The notes under the pieces are model-generated. The model worked only from the letters and a program-made list of their open reading frames with translations, did no database searches and was not told the origin of the DNA. A stretch of 64,000 bases of DNA from CAZIPN01 sp964541225 (GTDB lineage Bacteria > Actinomycetota > Coriobacteriia > Anaerosomatales > JAAXUF01). The stretch is from contig CAZIPN010000006.1 in assembly GCA_964541225.1 (NCBI GenBank), positions 1 through 64,000 of the forward strand, given 5' to 3'. Positions 16,617 through 25,115 of this stretch are shown here, one piece after another; the first letter of the stretch is position 1; every line of letters starts with the position of its first letter. A program made the translations under genes and the position numbers.

Positions 16617-17675
16617 ATGATCTGGAAATGGCGCCAGCTGCGGGTGGGGCTGATCGTGGCGATGGCTGTGTTGGCATGCGTTATTGGACTTGTGCGACCG
16701 GGACACGCACATGCAGGGTGGCCGCTCAAAACGGCGGGAACCGTTGCGCTTGGGTTCGGGCAGAAGTATCAGAGCGGCAGCGCGGACTCAGTCAGTACGC
16801 ACCGGGGCGTGGACGTGGTCGCCGAGCCGGGCTGCACGGTCCTCGCGCCGCTGGCGGGGTCGGTGACCTTCGCAGGCCGTATTCCGGCTGCTGGGGGTGG
16901 AACCGTCGGCGCGGTAACGATTGCAACGGCAGCGGGCTCGGTGACGTTGCTGCCGCTTGAGGGCTCCGCCGTGGTGAAGGGTGATTCGGTCGCAGAAGGA
17001 GATGCAGTTGGCACGCTCGCCGAGGGTGGCGATGGTTCCTCGGCAGGTCCGCACTTGCACGTGGGCGTGAAGCGTGGGGATCTGTATGTCGACCCGCTGT
17101 CGGTTCTTGCGATGCCAACCGCAGCGGGAGGATCTGAGCGGCAGCAAGATGGCCGGACAACGGGCGACGAAGAAGCGTCAGCGGGTCACGCGTCGGCGAG
17201 TGCGGACGCGGGTGGAGAGCGGGCGGCGGCCGACAACGATGTCAGCGCGGCGGAGCGCCTGCAACCGGAGACCCCCGAACGCGACAACTCGTCCGCTCGT
17301 GCGGGGAGTGTGATACCGGGCGCTGTCCTGGAACCCGGGGTGTCGGTTGCAGGTGGTCCAGCGACCCGCGGGCAGAGCGCGGGAAACAGTGTGGGAGCGC
17401 GTGCGCGGATCTCGGCAGGGGCCGGGCGGAGCGCGGGGTCACGGACCCGATCGGCGGGGTCCGGGGCCTCGGAGACGGCCACGATCTCGGAGCTGGCAGC
17501 ACGGCTCGGCCAGCTCGCGCGGTCAGCCGGCAAGGCCCTCGCAGTCGGGCTCCTCGTCGCGCTCGCGGCCATCGGCGCCTTGTGGCCTCTGTGGCGTACA
17601 GAGCAGCGGAAAGATTCGGGAGAGATCCGTGTCAGTACCGTAGGAGATGATGTTGCGGCAGTCGTGGGCCGGTGA
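16617..17675 (+). CDS. M23-family peptidase with N- and C-terminal membrane segments
   Basis: The ATG at 16617 (GGGAGG six bases upstream) gives 352 aa. A signal or anchor helix lies at about 7-27. The LytM/M23 domain (about 35-165) carries all zinc ligands: His62 and Asp66 in HRGVD, and His146/His148 in HLH. A Gly/Ala/Ser-rich disordered stretch (about 170-300) follows, then a second hydrophobic helix (about 318-338) and a short tail. M23 enzymes cut peptidoglycan cross-bridges. The C-terminal helix would tether the protein at both ends if the N-terminal one is not cleaved. It is upstream of rpsF, whose promoter sits at its 3' end. Confidence 0.87.
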   Translation: MIWKWRQLRVGLIVAMAVLACVIGLVRPGHAHAGWPLKTAGTVALGFGQKYQSGSADSVSTHRGVDVVAEPGCTVLAPLAGSVTFAGRIPAAGGGTVGAVTIATAAGSVTLLPLEGSAVVKGDSVAEGDAVGTLAEGGDGSSAGPHLHVGVKRGDLYVDPLSVLAMPTAAGGSERQQDGRTTGDEEASAGHASASADAGGERAAADNDVSAAERLQPETPERDNSSARAGSVIPGAVLEPGVSVAGGPATRGQSAGNSVGARARISAGAGRSAGSRTRSAGSGASETATISELAARLGQLARSAGKALAVGLLVALAAIGALWPLWRTEQRKDSGEIRVSTVGDDVAAVVGR

Positions 17676-17681
17676 TACACT
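17653..17681 (+). promoter_or_regulatory. Promoter of the rpsF-ssb-rpsR cluster
   Basis: TTGCGG (17653-17658) and TACACT (17676-17681) are 17 bases apart. The -10 box is preceded by TGA, an extended -10. It overlaps the end of the M23 gene and leaves a leader of about 70 bases before the rpsF GTG. Confidence 0.6.
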
Positions 17682-17755
17682 CCACAGGCTCATTTCCTGC
17701 TCCGGGCCTTGAGCCTTCGCTGTCCCGGGGCCGTCAGCCCAGGGGAGGTGACAAA

Positions 17756-18049
17756 GTGAAGGCTTACGAACTGTTGCTTCTACTCAACCCCTCTCTCGAC
17801 GAAGAGGCCCGTGCGGGCGTTCTGGACAAGACCCAGGGCGTGATTACCGCCGACGGGGGCGTGGTGGATGCCGTGGATTCGTGGGGCAAGCGCAAACTTG
17901 CCTACGAGATCGGCAAGATCAACGAGGGCGACTACGCCCTTATCGACTTCCACACCGCGCCAGCTGCTATTGCTGAACTGGACCGCGTGCTGCGAATCAC
18001 CGACCCGGTGATCCGTTTCATGCTGGTCAGTCGCGAGGACAAGGCATAG
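17756..18049 (+). CDS. rpsF: 30S ribosomal protein bS6
   Basis: A GTG start at 17756, with GGGGAGG seven bases upstream, gives 97 aa, the normal bS6 length. KAYELLLLLNPSLDEE, WGKRKLAYEI and GDYALIDFHT are hallmark bS6 segments. bS6 pairs with bS18 in the platform of the small subunit. It leads the conserved rpsF-ssb-rpsR order, with its own promoter just upstream. The leader is GC-rich and may fold, but I could not confirm the known bS6:bS18 regulatory motif. Confidence 0.97.
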   Translation: MKAYELLLLLNPSLDEEARAGVLDKTQGVITADGGVVDAVDSWGKRKLAYEIGKINEGDYALIDFHTAPAAIAELDRVLRITDPVIRFMLVSREDKA

Positions 18050-18120
18050 TCTCGCGCGATAGCACAAACGGAGTGTCGGGCTCGGCGCCCATTCCGTTTC
18101 GTCAGAAGGTGGTTTTCACC

Positions 18121-18537
18121 ATGAGCATCAACCGTGTTGTGATTACTGGCAATCTCACGCGTGATCCTGAGCTGAGGTCAACTGGGAGCGGCATGGCCGT
18201 TCTGAAGATGGGTGTGGCGGTCAATGACCGCCGCAAGAACCCACAGTCGGGTGAGTGGGAAGACGCACCCAACTTCATTGACGTCGTGGTCTTTGGCACA
18301 CGCGGGGAGTCGCTGTCGCGCTTCCTGTCGAAGGGTTCCAAAGTCGCGATCGAAGGGAAGCTGCGCTGGAGTTCGTGGGAAGACAAAGACTCCGGCGCGA
18401 AGCGCTCGAAGGTTGAGGTCGTCGCCGACGACATTGAGTTCATGAGTCCTCGGGGTGAGGCGGGAGGCGGCTACAGCGCTCCCTCAGAGGCGCCTTCCAC
18501 ATCCGAACCCGTTCTCGAGGATGACATCCCGTTCTAG
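18121..18537 (+). CDS. ssb: Single-stranded DNA-binding protein
   Basis: The ATG at 18121 gives 138 aa. Residues 1-105 form the OB fold (SINRVVITGNLTRDPELR and related conserved blocks). A short flexible linker follows and the protein ends in EDDIPF, the acidic tip that recruits replication and repair partners. It is shorter than many actinobacterial SSBs because the Gly-rich linker is reduced. It lies between rpsF and rpsR in the canonical order. Confidence 0.97.
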   Translation: MSINRVVITGNLTRDPELRSTGSGMAVLKMGVAVNDRRKNPQSGEWEDAPNFIDVVVFGTRGESLSRFLSKGSKVAIEGKLRWSSWEDKDSGAKRSKVEVVADDIEFMSPRGEAGGGYSAPSEAPSTSEPVLEDDIPF

Positions 18538-18619
18538 ACACGAACCTAGGCGCGCCTGACCCTCGGGCGCGCGCAACTTCGAAATGCCGCGACTACCATC
18601 GCGGAAGGAGGTCAAAGAC

Positions 18620-18886
18620 ATGTCTGCAGAGTACGCACGCAAGCCGCGTCGGAAGTACTGCCAGTTCTGCAAGGACCACGTCGAGTACATCGACTACAAG
18701 GACGTCAACCTGCTTCGCAAGTTCATGACCGATCGTGGCAAGATCAAGCCGCGTCGAGTCTCTGGCAACTGCGCCCAACATCAGCACGAGCTTTCCATGG
18801 CGATCAAGCGCGCACGAGAGATGGCGCTCGTTCCCTACACCGTTCCGGTTATCAGTGGCCGCATTGATCGCCGAGGCGGCAGGTAG
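18620..18886 (+). CDS. rpsR: 30S ribosomal protein bS18
   Basis: The ATG at 18620, preceded by GGAAGGAGG, gives 88 aa. KYCQFCKDHVEYIDYKDVNL is the bS18 signature. The N-terminal CxxC (C14, C17) and the downstream GNCAQHQ retain the zinc-binding (C+) form of bS18. It partners bS6 in the ribosome and is part of the rpsF transcription unit. The DUF2232 gene starts 8 bases after its stop. Confidence 0.97.
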   Translation: MSAEYARKPRRKYCQFCKDHVEYIDYKDVNLLRKFMTDRGKIKPRRVSGNCAQHQHELSMAIKRAREMALVPYTVPVISGRIDRRGGR

Positions 18887-18894
18887 GGCAACGC

Positions 18895-19824
18895 ATGGAC
18901 TCTCGCGCCGCACAAACCCGTGATGCGCTTCTGCTTTCCGCAGCGGTGGTTCTTGGCGTGCTCGTACCGCCTGCACTGGCGATTGTCGGTTTGCCAATCG
19001 CGGCTGCCGGGATCGCTGGGTTGGCGTATCGGCGGCGCTTGATGAACGTCGCCGCGGCGATCGCCATTGGCGTCGCGGCGGTGGCCTTCATGCCGGGCGT
19101 CGCCGTTGCGTATGTAGCTCCAGCGCTTGTCGGCATCGTGTTCGCGATCTTCCTGCTTCCACGGGTCGATGTTCAGTGGATTGGAGCGCTGCTCATCGGG
19201 ATACTCGGTTTCGCGGACGCGGCGCATGAGTTTCTGATCATGAGGGCGAGGAATCTTACGCCGCAGGCGTTCGTATCCCAGGTGGTTGACTCCATGTCGA
19301 GTACAAGCACTCCGGCGCAGGTGAAACAGGAGACCACGAAGTTGTTGCTGACACTGTTGCCAATGGCGTACTTCGTCACGGGTTTGATCACGGCGGTGGC
19401 TGTCATTCTCGCGATTGCATGGGCGGCCAAGCGCACGAACAGGACACTCAAGATCCCTGCGCTTGCGAAGCTCGACCTGACACCCCACGTGCTTTGGCCC
19501 TTCATCATCGGCGTGCTCGCTTTGGCTGCCAGCTACGGGCCACTGTCCTACTCGTCCACGCTGTGGGCGGTTGGCCTCAACTTGGTGCTGTGCGTAAGCG
19601 TGCTCTTCGCGCTCCAGGGCGTCGGTGTAGTCGCCGGGATGCTCGACCGCATTGCCGTTGGTCGCGGCCTGCGCGTGTGGGCCTGGGTTGCACTCGTCGT
19701 GTTTGACGTGTTCATCCCTGTTGTCAGCTTCGTGGGGCTACTGGATTTCTGGGTGAACTTCCGACGATTGCCGCGGGATGGGGCAACGCCCCCGTCGCCA
19801 ACGACGGCCATGTCGGATCGCTAG
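18895..19824 (+). CDS. DUF2232 (YybS-like) integral membrane protein
   Basis: This 309-aa protein has eight or so hydrophobic segments: about 12-32, 35-75, 80-97, 150-178, 200-218, 222-245 and 256-292. In Firmicutes the DUF2232 gene yybS lies upstream of gdpP-rplI-dnaB, the same neighbourhood as here, which supports the call. The c-di-AMP phosphodiesterase gene gdpP that normally sits between DUF2232 and rplI is absent. The biochemical role is unknown; links to membrane transport or sporulation in other species are not firm. Confidence 0.8.
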   Translation: MDSRAAQTRDALLLSAAVVLGVLVPPALAIVGLPIAAAGIAGLAYRRRLMNVAAAIAIGVAAVAFMPGVAVAYVAPALVGIVFAIFLLPRVDVQWIGALLIGILGFADAAHEFLIMRARNLTPQAFVSQVVDSMSSTSTPAQVKQETTKLLLTLLPMAYFVTGLITAVAVILAIAWAAKRTNRTLKIPALAKLDLTPHVLWPFIIGVLALAASYGPLSYSSTLWAVGLNLVLCVSVLFALQGVGVVAGMLDRIAVGRGLRVWAWVALVVFDVFIPVVSFVGLLDFWVNFRRLPRDGATPPSPTTAMSDR

Positions 19825-19878
19825 GCGAACGAACTGCCGTCCGGACGAACACGCGTCCGGCGACACGAAGGAGTAACA

Positions 19879-20520
19879 ATGAAGGTCATTCTATTGCAGG
19901 AACTGAAGGGTCGAGGAGGCGAAGGCGACGTCATTGACGTGGCTCGCGGCTTCGCCGTCAACTACTTGCTGCCTCGCAAGGTTGCTATCGAGGCCACCAC
20001 AGGCAATCTCAAACAACTGGAACAGCGGGCGCACACCATCAAGGCTCGAGAGGAGCAGCGTCTAAGCGACGCGCAGGCTCTCTGCGATCAGCTTGCCGGC
20101 AAGGTCGTTCGGATCAAGGCCAAAGTGGGCGAAGAAGGCCGCCTCTTCGGATCGGTCACCTCAAGTCACGTTCAGGCTGCGATCGCCGAGCAGCTCGGCA
20201 TTGAGATAGACCGACGCAAGATCGAGACGCATGGCCACATCAAGGACGTGGGGCCACATCCAATTGTTGTTGCGGTCTACCGCGACATCAAAGCCGACGT
20301 GACGGTAGATGTCGTGAGCGACGGCAACGTTGAGCCGCCGACGACGGTGGTCGCCGAAGTTGAGGGCGTCGCCCCTGCCGGGGACGCGTTTGTCGAGGTC
20401 GTCGAAGAGACCCCAGAGCAGGCCGAGGCTGACGTCGCCGCCGAAGAGGCTGCTGAAGAGATCGCTGAGGAGTCGAACGAGGCACCTGCCGAGACGCCCG
20501 CCGAGGAACCCGCGGAGTAA
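19879..20520 (+). CDS. rplI: 50S ribosomal protein bL9 with an acidic C-terminal extension
   Basis: The ATG at 19879 has GAAGGAG upstream and gives 213 aa, about 65 longer than typical bL9. MKVILLQELKGRGGEGDVID and the GFAVNYLLPRKVA block define the N-domain. The long central helix and the C-domain (about 80-150) are normal. Residues about 155-213 are almost entirely Glu, Ala, Val and Pro, with no Lys or Arg. bL9 stabilises the L1 stalk base and limits frameshifting. The tail would project from the ribosome; its function is unknown. A terminator follows at 20639. Confidence 0.95.
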   Translation: MKVILLQELKGRGGEGDVIDVARGFAVNYLLPRKVAIEATTGNLKQLEQRAHTIKAREEQRLSDAQALCDQLAGKVVRIKAKVGEEGRLFGSVTSSHVQAAIAEQLGIEIDRRKIETHGHIKDVGPHPIVVAVYRDIKADVTVDVVSDGNVEPPTTVVAEVEGVAPAGDAFVEVVEETPEQAEADVAAEEAAEEIAEESNEAPAETPAEEPAE

Positions 20521-20638
20521 CTGTAACCGCGCTGAACCTCGCACGGCACACCGCAGACCGTCGGCTTTCTGCAGCGTTCCTGTCCGGCGAAGTCTGCTGG
20601 GCAGAGTCGCTGATGTGCCTCGCGAGATATGGCAACGT

Positions 20639-20676
20639 GGCGCCGCACCCGAACAGGGGCGGCGCCGTTTGTGTTT
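20639..20676 (+). terminator. Intrinsic terminator after rplI
   Basis: GGCGCCGC (20639-20646) pairs with GCGGCGCC (20659-20666), with an inner CCC/GGG stem around GAACA. The tail GTTTGTGTTT is a G-interrupted T-tract. Confidence 0.8.
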
Positions 20677-20712
20677 CGGCCAGAAGCGGGTGTCTGCAAA
20701 TCCGCGTGAAAT

Positions 20713-20731
20713 CCGTGGATACCGTGGATAA
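20713..20731 (+). repeat. Tandem 9-base repeat resembling DnaA boxes
   Basis: CCGTGGATA occurs twice back to back (20713-20721 and 20722-20730). CGTGGATAA (20723-20731) matches the DnaA-box complement TGTGGATAA at eight of nine positions. A third, weaker match is TGTGGACAG at 20766. The sites lie upstream of dnaB. Confidence 0.45.
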
Positions 20732-20882
20732 CGTTCGTCCGTGCAGGTCGCGATGTCCGGAGCCTTGTGGACAGTCGAAGAGACCAGATCTCGATGTCAG
20801 ACTCGCCGTCTACACTAGGCTATGTCGCACTCCCTTCACGCGCGCACGGACACGTCCGTCTCGTCAGAGAGGATCTCGCCGC

Positions 20883-22262
20883 ATGGCCGATATCTTGGAT
20901 CGCCCGCGAACTTCAGCGAGCAATGGGCTCGATCGCGTCCAACCGCACAACCTTGAAGCTGAACAGGCGATTCTCGGTTCGATGTTCCTGTCTTCTGAAG
21001 CTGTCGAGGGCGCGCTCGCGGCTCTCGTGCCCGAAGACTTCATGCGCCCGGCGCATGCGCGAATCTTCTCGGCCATGTCAGATCTGTATTCGCGATCGGT
21101 TCCGATCGACCATGTGTCTGTAGCGGATCGGCTAGAAGCGGTCGGCGATCTTGAAGCGGCGGGCGGAAAGCCCTACCTGCTCGATGTTACGGGCGTGCCT
21201 CCGACTGCGGCCAACTGGCCACGCTACGCAGACATCGTCAAACGCACGGCCACACTGCGCCAACTCATCGGCGCGGGAACCGAGATAGTCGCTCTGGGCT
21301 ATGAAGCCCCTGACGACCTCGATGAAGTAATAGGCGACGCCGAGAAGATCATCTTCGACGTGACCAACAAGCGAGTTCAGTCCAACTTCAAGTTCATCAA
21401 CGAACTCCTCAAGGTTTCGTTCCGAGAGCTGGAGGAACTCGCCGAGGCGAAGCAGCACATCACCGGCGTACCGACTGGCTTCAAGGAACTCGACAAGCTG
21501 CTGGCCGGTTTGCACAAAGGCGATCTCGTTGTCTTGGCCGCGCGACCATCGGTGGGAAAGACTGCGCTCGCGCTCAACATCGCGGTGAACGCGGCCAAGG
21601 CCGGCACGTCTGTTGCGATCTTCTCGCTCGAAATGGGTGCCGAGCAACTCGTGCAGCGCGTGCTGTGCGCAGAAGCACGCATCAACTTGCAAGATGTGCG
21701 CACTGGCTACGTGAAGGATGCGGACTGGTACGCGATTCACAACGCGATGGGTAAGCTGGCCAACCTCGAATTCTACGTTGACGACACGCCGTCGATCTCA
21801 ATCCTTGAGCTTCGGGCCAAGGCTCGGCGGCAACTCCGCGACAAGCCCAAGGGCCTGATCGTTGTCGACTACCTCCAGCTCATGCAACCCCAGGGTCGTC
21901 GCTCGGAAAACAGGCAGACTGAAATCGCCGAGATCTCGCGGGGACTCAAGATTCTCGGCAAGGAGCTGGGCGTCCCGGTTCTTGCTCTGTCACAGCTTTC
22001 GCGCGCCGTTGAACAGCGAGCCGGCAAGCGTCCACAGCTCTCAGATCTCCGAGAATCCGGCGCGATCGAGCAGGATGCTGACGTCGTCATGTTCATCGAT
22101 CGCAACACGGATCCCCACGGCGAGGAGGATCAAGGCCGACCGCAGAAGGGCGTCGCGGAGATCATCGTGGCCAAACACAGGAACGGCCCCACAGGGCAGG
22201 TGCCGCTCGTGTTCATGGAGCGGTTCACGAAGTTCGTGGACTTCACGAGTCAAGCGCAGTGA
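20883..22262 (+). CDS. dnaB: Replicative DNA helicase DnaB
   Basis: The ATG at 20883 (GAGAGG upstream) gives 459 aa, a normal intein-free length. The N-terminal domain (about 20-160) begins RVQPHNLEAEQAILGSM. The RecA-like domain has Walker A ARPSVGKTA near 220-228, Walker B LIVVDYLQLM and the arginine-finger region DLRESGAIEQDADVVMFIDR. DnaB unwinds DNA ahead of the replisome as a hexamer. The position after rplI is canonical. No intein is present. Confidence 0.97.
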   Translation: MADILDRPRTSASNGLDRVQPHNLEAEQAILGSMFLSSEAVEGALAALVPEDFMRPAHARIFSAMSDLYSRSVPIDHVSVADRLEAVGDLEAAGGKPYLLDVTGVPPTAANWPRYADIVKRTATLRQLIGAGTEIVALGYEAPDDLDEVIGDAEKIIFDVTNKRVQSNFKFINELLKVSFRELEELAEAKQHITGVPTGFKELDKLLAGLHKGDLVVLAARPSVGKTALALNIAVNAAKAGTSVAIFSLEMGAEQLVQRVLCAEARINLQDVRTGYVKDADWYAIHNAMGKLANLEFYVDDTPSISILELRAKARRQLRDKPKGLIVVDYLQLMQPQGRRSENRQTEIAEISRGLKILGKELGVPVLALSQLSRAVEQRAGKRPQLSDLRESGAIEQDADVVMFIDRNTDPHGEEDQGRPQKGVAEIIVAKHRNGPTGQVPLVFMERFTKFVDFTSQAQ

Positions 22263-22396
22263 GCAAGCCATCGCAGCGCTTCACATGATCATCGGGCCTA
22301 CTTCGCTCCTGCGTCACGAGGGGCTTCGCGTTCATGTCGGCGGGCGAACGGGTACTGCTGGGATGATGTGTCCGCGACGGAGGGGGTGCTCTGCCA

Positions 22397-22894
22397 ATGG
22401 GCGATGACCTTCGCCGTTCTCGGCAGTGGGGCTGGCTTGCTGGGCTGCTGGCGGTCACGTTCATTGCGGCTGGTGTCGGGGCTTTCGCATCTGCCAATGC
22501 GCCTGCGTTCTACCAGACGCTCGCCAAGCCCTCGTGGGCGCCGCCGCCCGTGGTGTTTGGGCCGGTGTGGTCAGTTCTCTATGTCCTCATCGCGGTCGCC
22601 GCTTGGCTTGTCGTTCGCGAGAGGGGCTGGAAGGCGGTTCGCGCGCAACTCGCACTCTTCCTCGTCCAGCTCATCGTCAACGCTGGCTGGACCTGGTTGT
22701 TCTTCGCGCTGCGCTCCGGCACTGCAGCCTTCTTCGACATCATCGTGCTGCTTGTCCTGGTGGCCATGATGGTAGGGGCATTCTGGCGCGTGCGGACACT
22801 GGCGGGGGCATTGCTGCTGCCCTATCTCGGCTGGGTGGCATTCGCGTCACTGCTGACGTGGAGCGTGTGGTCACTCAACGCCTACCGACTGTAG
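22397..22894 (+). CDS. tspO: TspO/MBR-family membrane protein
   Basis: The 165-aa product has the five-helix TspO layout. Diagnostic motifs are all present: LAKPSWAPPPVVFGPVWSVL in loop 1/helix 2, NAGWTWLFFAL in helix 3, and PYLGWVAFASLLTWSVWSLN in helix 5. TspO proteins bind porphyrins and other hydrophobic ligands and influence stress responses; the Trp and Asn residues of the ligand cavity are conserved. It is not obviously co-transcribed with dnaB (about 134 bases apart). Confidence 0.95.
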   Translation: MGDDLRRSRQWGWLAGLLAVTFIAAGVGAFASANAPAFYQTLAKPSWAPPPVVFGPVWSVLYVLIAVAAWLVVRERGWKAVRAQLALFLVQLIVNAGWTWLFFALRSGTAAFFDIIVLLVLVAMMVGAFWRVRTLAGALLLPYLGWVAFASLLTWSVWSLNAYRL

Positions 22895-23035
22895 TGCAGT
22901 CGGCGTGATGTTTGCACACTGTGACGTGCGTCTCAGCGCAGCTCTTCTGACTGGCTGCCGAGAGTCCCTCGGCGTATTCTCATGACGAATCATCGAGACG
23001 CGTTCATCTCGGCGGTTGACAAGGAGGACTGGGCG

Positions 23036-23590
23036 ATGTCGCAAAGGAAGCTCCTACACGTTCTTGGACTGGTCGCGCTGTCGGTCTTCTGCGTGGTCGC
23101 CGTGAGCGCCTGCACGATCGATGTACCGGCTTCGTCGGGCAAGGTCATCTCGGACTCGACAGGGACTGCGACCGCGCCCGGTACCACGAGCACGAACAAC
23201 CAACCCGCGCCGAACCCGAAGATCCCGCAGGTGAGCAAGGTTCTTCCTGCCGCCGTCAAAGGGGAACTTCCACCGATGGGATTCTGGGCGGTCTGGTGTG
23301 TATCGTCGAGAACCGCGGCCGGTGTGGTCCCGACCCGACAGCGTCTACAATCTCAGGGGTTCCCGACCGGAGTGGCATACACGCCCGAATGGGAGAAGCT
23401 CAATCTCAGCCCGTGGTACGTGCTGTTCATCGGCCCGTACGGAACCAAGGCGGATGCCAACAAGGCGCTCGGCGTAGCCAAGTCGCTCGGGTACAAGGGA
23501 TTCTATGTGCAGTTCTCGGGCCCGACGACGGTCGACGAGGGAGCCGGCTTCGTCAAGAGCGGTGTTCCTCGCGACCAGGTGTCCCCCTGA
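23036..23590 (+). CDS. Lipoprotein with a SPOR-like C-terminal domain
   Basis: The ATG at 23036 has GGAGG eight bases upstream and gives 184 aa. A signal peptide ends in the lipobox VSAC, so the mature protein should be lipid-anchored outside the cell. A Ser/Thr/Pro linker (about 30-65) leads to a domain of about 110 residues. Its end, WYVLFIGPYGTKADANKALG and the following GYKGFYVQFSG, resembles a SPOR fold, which binds denuded peptidoglycan. The match is by pattern only, so binding is inferred. The FAD gene follows 76 bases downstream. Confidence 0.75.
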   Translation: MSQRKLLHVLGLVALSVFCVVAVSACTIDVPASSGKVISDSTGTATAPGTTSTNNQPAPNPKIPQVSKVLPAAVKGELPPMGFWAVWCVSSRTAAGVVPTRQRLQSQGFPTGVAYTPEWEKLNLSPWYVLFIGPYGTKADANKALGVAKSLGYKGFYVQFSGPTTVDEGAGFVKSGVPRDQVSP

Positions 23591-23666
23591 GATCCTCACC
23601 CACGCCGAGGGCACAGCGTTCGCACTCACCACATTCTCTTGATCGCCGAGTGGAGAGAAGGATTTC

Positions 23667-25070
23667 GTGAGCTCTGAGGCCTACGAGGTCGTGATTATCG
23701 GCGCGGGACCTGCCGGCATCTTCGCTGCGCTTGAACTTGCGCGCCTCGGCATCACCGACGTGCTCATCGTAGAGAAGGGGCATCCGATCTCCAAGCGTCG
23801 CTGCCCTGCTCGGAGCAGATCGTGCGTCAGCTGCACCACGTGCGACATCATGACCGGGTGGGGAGGCGCTGGCGCGTTCTCGGACGGCAAGCTGACGCTG
23901 ACGACCGAGGTTGGAGGGTGGCTCGGCGACTACGTGCTCGGCGATGATTTCGAGCGACTTCTCGAGTATGCCGACGGACTGTGGGTCGAGCACGGCGCAA
24001 CGGCAGAAGTACACGGCCCCGATCTGGCACTCGTCGGTGATCTCGAGCGCGAAGCGGCGCATGCGGGGATGACCCTCGTGCCGATGCGTATTCGGCACCT
24101 CGGCACGGACCGCTCGCCCGAGATCCTGGACGCGATGCGCGCCGTCTTGGAGTCTGCGGGGGTCACGATCCGAACGGATACCGCCGCCGCTCAGGTACTT
24201 GCCGATGACGGTCGTGTAACTGGAGTCGGGCTTGCCGATGGCACGGTGGTCTCGGCGCGCTCGGTCATTGCCGCTCCCGGCCGAGAAGGCGCCGACTGGC
24301 TCGCCGAGCAGTCCCACGCCCTGGGGCTGGAGCTTGTGAACAACGCTGTGGACATCGGAGTGCGGGTTGAATGTCCGGCTCAGGTCACGAAGCGGCTCAC
24401 CGACGCGCTGTATGAGGCAAAACTGCTCTACCGCACCACGGCGTTCGGCGACAAAGTCCGCACGTTTTGCATGAACCCGTACGGCGAGGTCACGACGGAA
24501 AGCTACGGCGACGTTGTCACCGTCAACGGCCACAGCTACGCGGGAGCCAAGACGGAGTACACCAACTTCGCGGTGCTCGTGAGCCAGCGCTTCACCGAGC
24601 CGTTCCGTGACCCGATCACGTACGGACGCTCAATCGCCAAGCTCGCCAATCTGCTTGGAGACGGGATTCTCGTGCAGCGAATCGCCGACTTGCGGGCCGG
24701 CCGGCGTTCGACTCCCGATCGCGTAGCGGAGTCGCTCTCCAAACCCACGCTTGCCGACGCCACGCCTGGGGATCTCTCGGCAGTTCTGCCGTATCGGCAT
24801 CTCACCGACATCATCGAGTTCCTCGATGCGATGGAGGCGCTGGCACCCGGTATCACGGGGCCGGGCACGCTACTGTACGGCGTGGAGGTCAAGTTCTACA
24901 GCTCGCGCGTGCAGGTCTCATCCGAACTCGAGACGCAGATCCGAGGCCTCTACGCGATTGGTGATGGAGCCGGCATTACGCGGGGTCTCTTGCAGTCGAG
25001 CGCGAGCGGCGTCGTGGCAGCACGCGCCGTGGCCACGCGGACGTCACTGCCTGATAGGGCGAGCACCTGA
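23667..25070 (+). CDS. FAD-dependent dehydrogenase, COG2509-type
   Basis: A GTG at 23667, preceded by AGAAGGAT, gives 467 aa. The dinucleotide-binding GAGPAG is at about 12-17. A Cys cluster (C46, C53, C56, C59) precedes MTGWGGAGAFSDGKL, a block typical of the uncharacterised COG2509 flavoproteins. The C-terminal GLYAIGDGAGITRGLLQSSA closes the FAD site. The four cysteines could hold a redox disulfide or a metal centre. The substrate is unknown. It converges on the exporter operon. Confidence 0.88.
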   Translation: MSSEAYEVVIIGAGPAGIFAALELARLGITDVLIVEKGHPISKRRCPARSRSCVSCTTCDIMTGWGGAGAFSDGKLTLTTEVGGWLGDYVLGDDFERLLEYADGLWVEHGATAEVHGPDLALVGDLEREAAHAGMTLVPMRIRHLGTDRSPEILDAMRAVLESAGVTIRTDTAAAQVLADDGRVTGVGLADGTVVSARSVIAAPGREGADWLAEQSHALGLELVNNAVDIGVRVECPAQVTKRLTDALYEAKLLYRTTAFGDKVRTFCMNPYGEVTTESYGDVVTVNGHSYAGAKTEYTNFAVLVSQRFTEPFRDPITYGRSIAKLANLLGDGILVQRIADLRAGRRSTPDRVAESLSKPTLADATPGDLSAVLPYRHLTDIIEFLDAMEALAPGITGPGTLLYGVEVKFYSSRVQVSSELETQIRGLYAIGDGAGITRGLLQSSASGVVAARAVATRTSLPDRAST

Positions 25071-25115
25071 CCAGCTGCCCGTCTTGCTCCCAACCCGCCG
25101 AAGCCACGTCCGCCT

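Larger units (their letters stand above)
20521..20882. other. Intergenic region between rplI and dnaB
   Basis: This 362-base gap holds the rplI terminator (20639-20676), a tandem 9-base repeat with DnaA-box similarity (20713-20731), another partial match TGTGGACAG (20766-20774), and a -10-like TACACT (20811-20816). No protein gene is convincing, although the dnaB frame is open upstream to 20613. Confidence 0.5.

Noticed and set aside
17682..17755. A bS6:bS18-binding autoregulatory leader upstream of rpsF
   Set aside because: The leader is GC-rich with a CCG triplet, but I could not draw the conserved stem with a bulged CCG confidently. A covariance-model search for the S6:S18 leader family would decide it.
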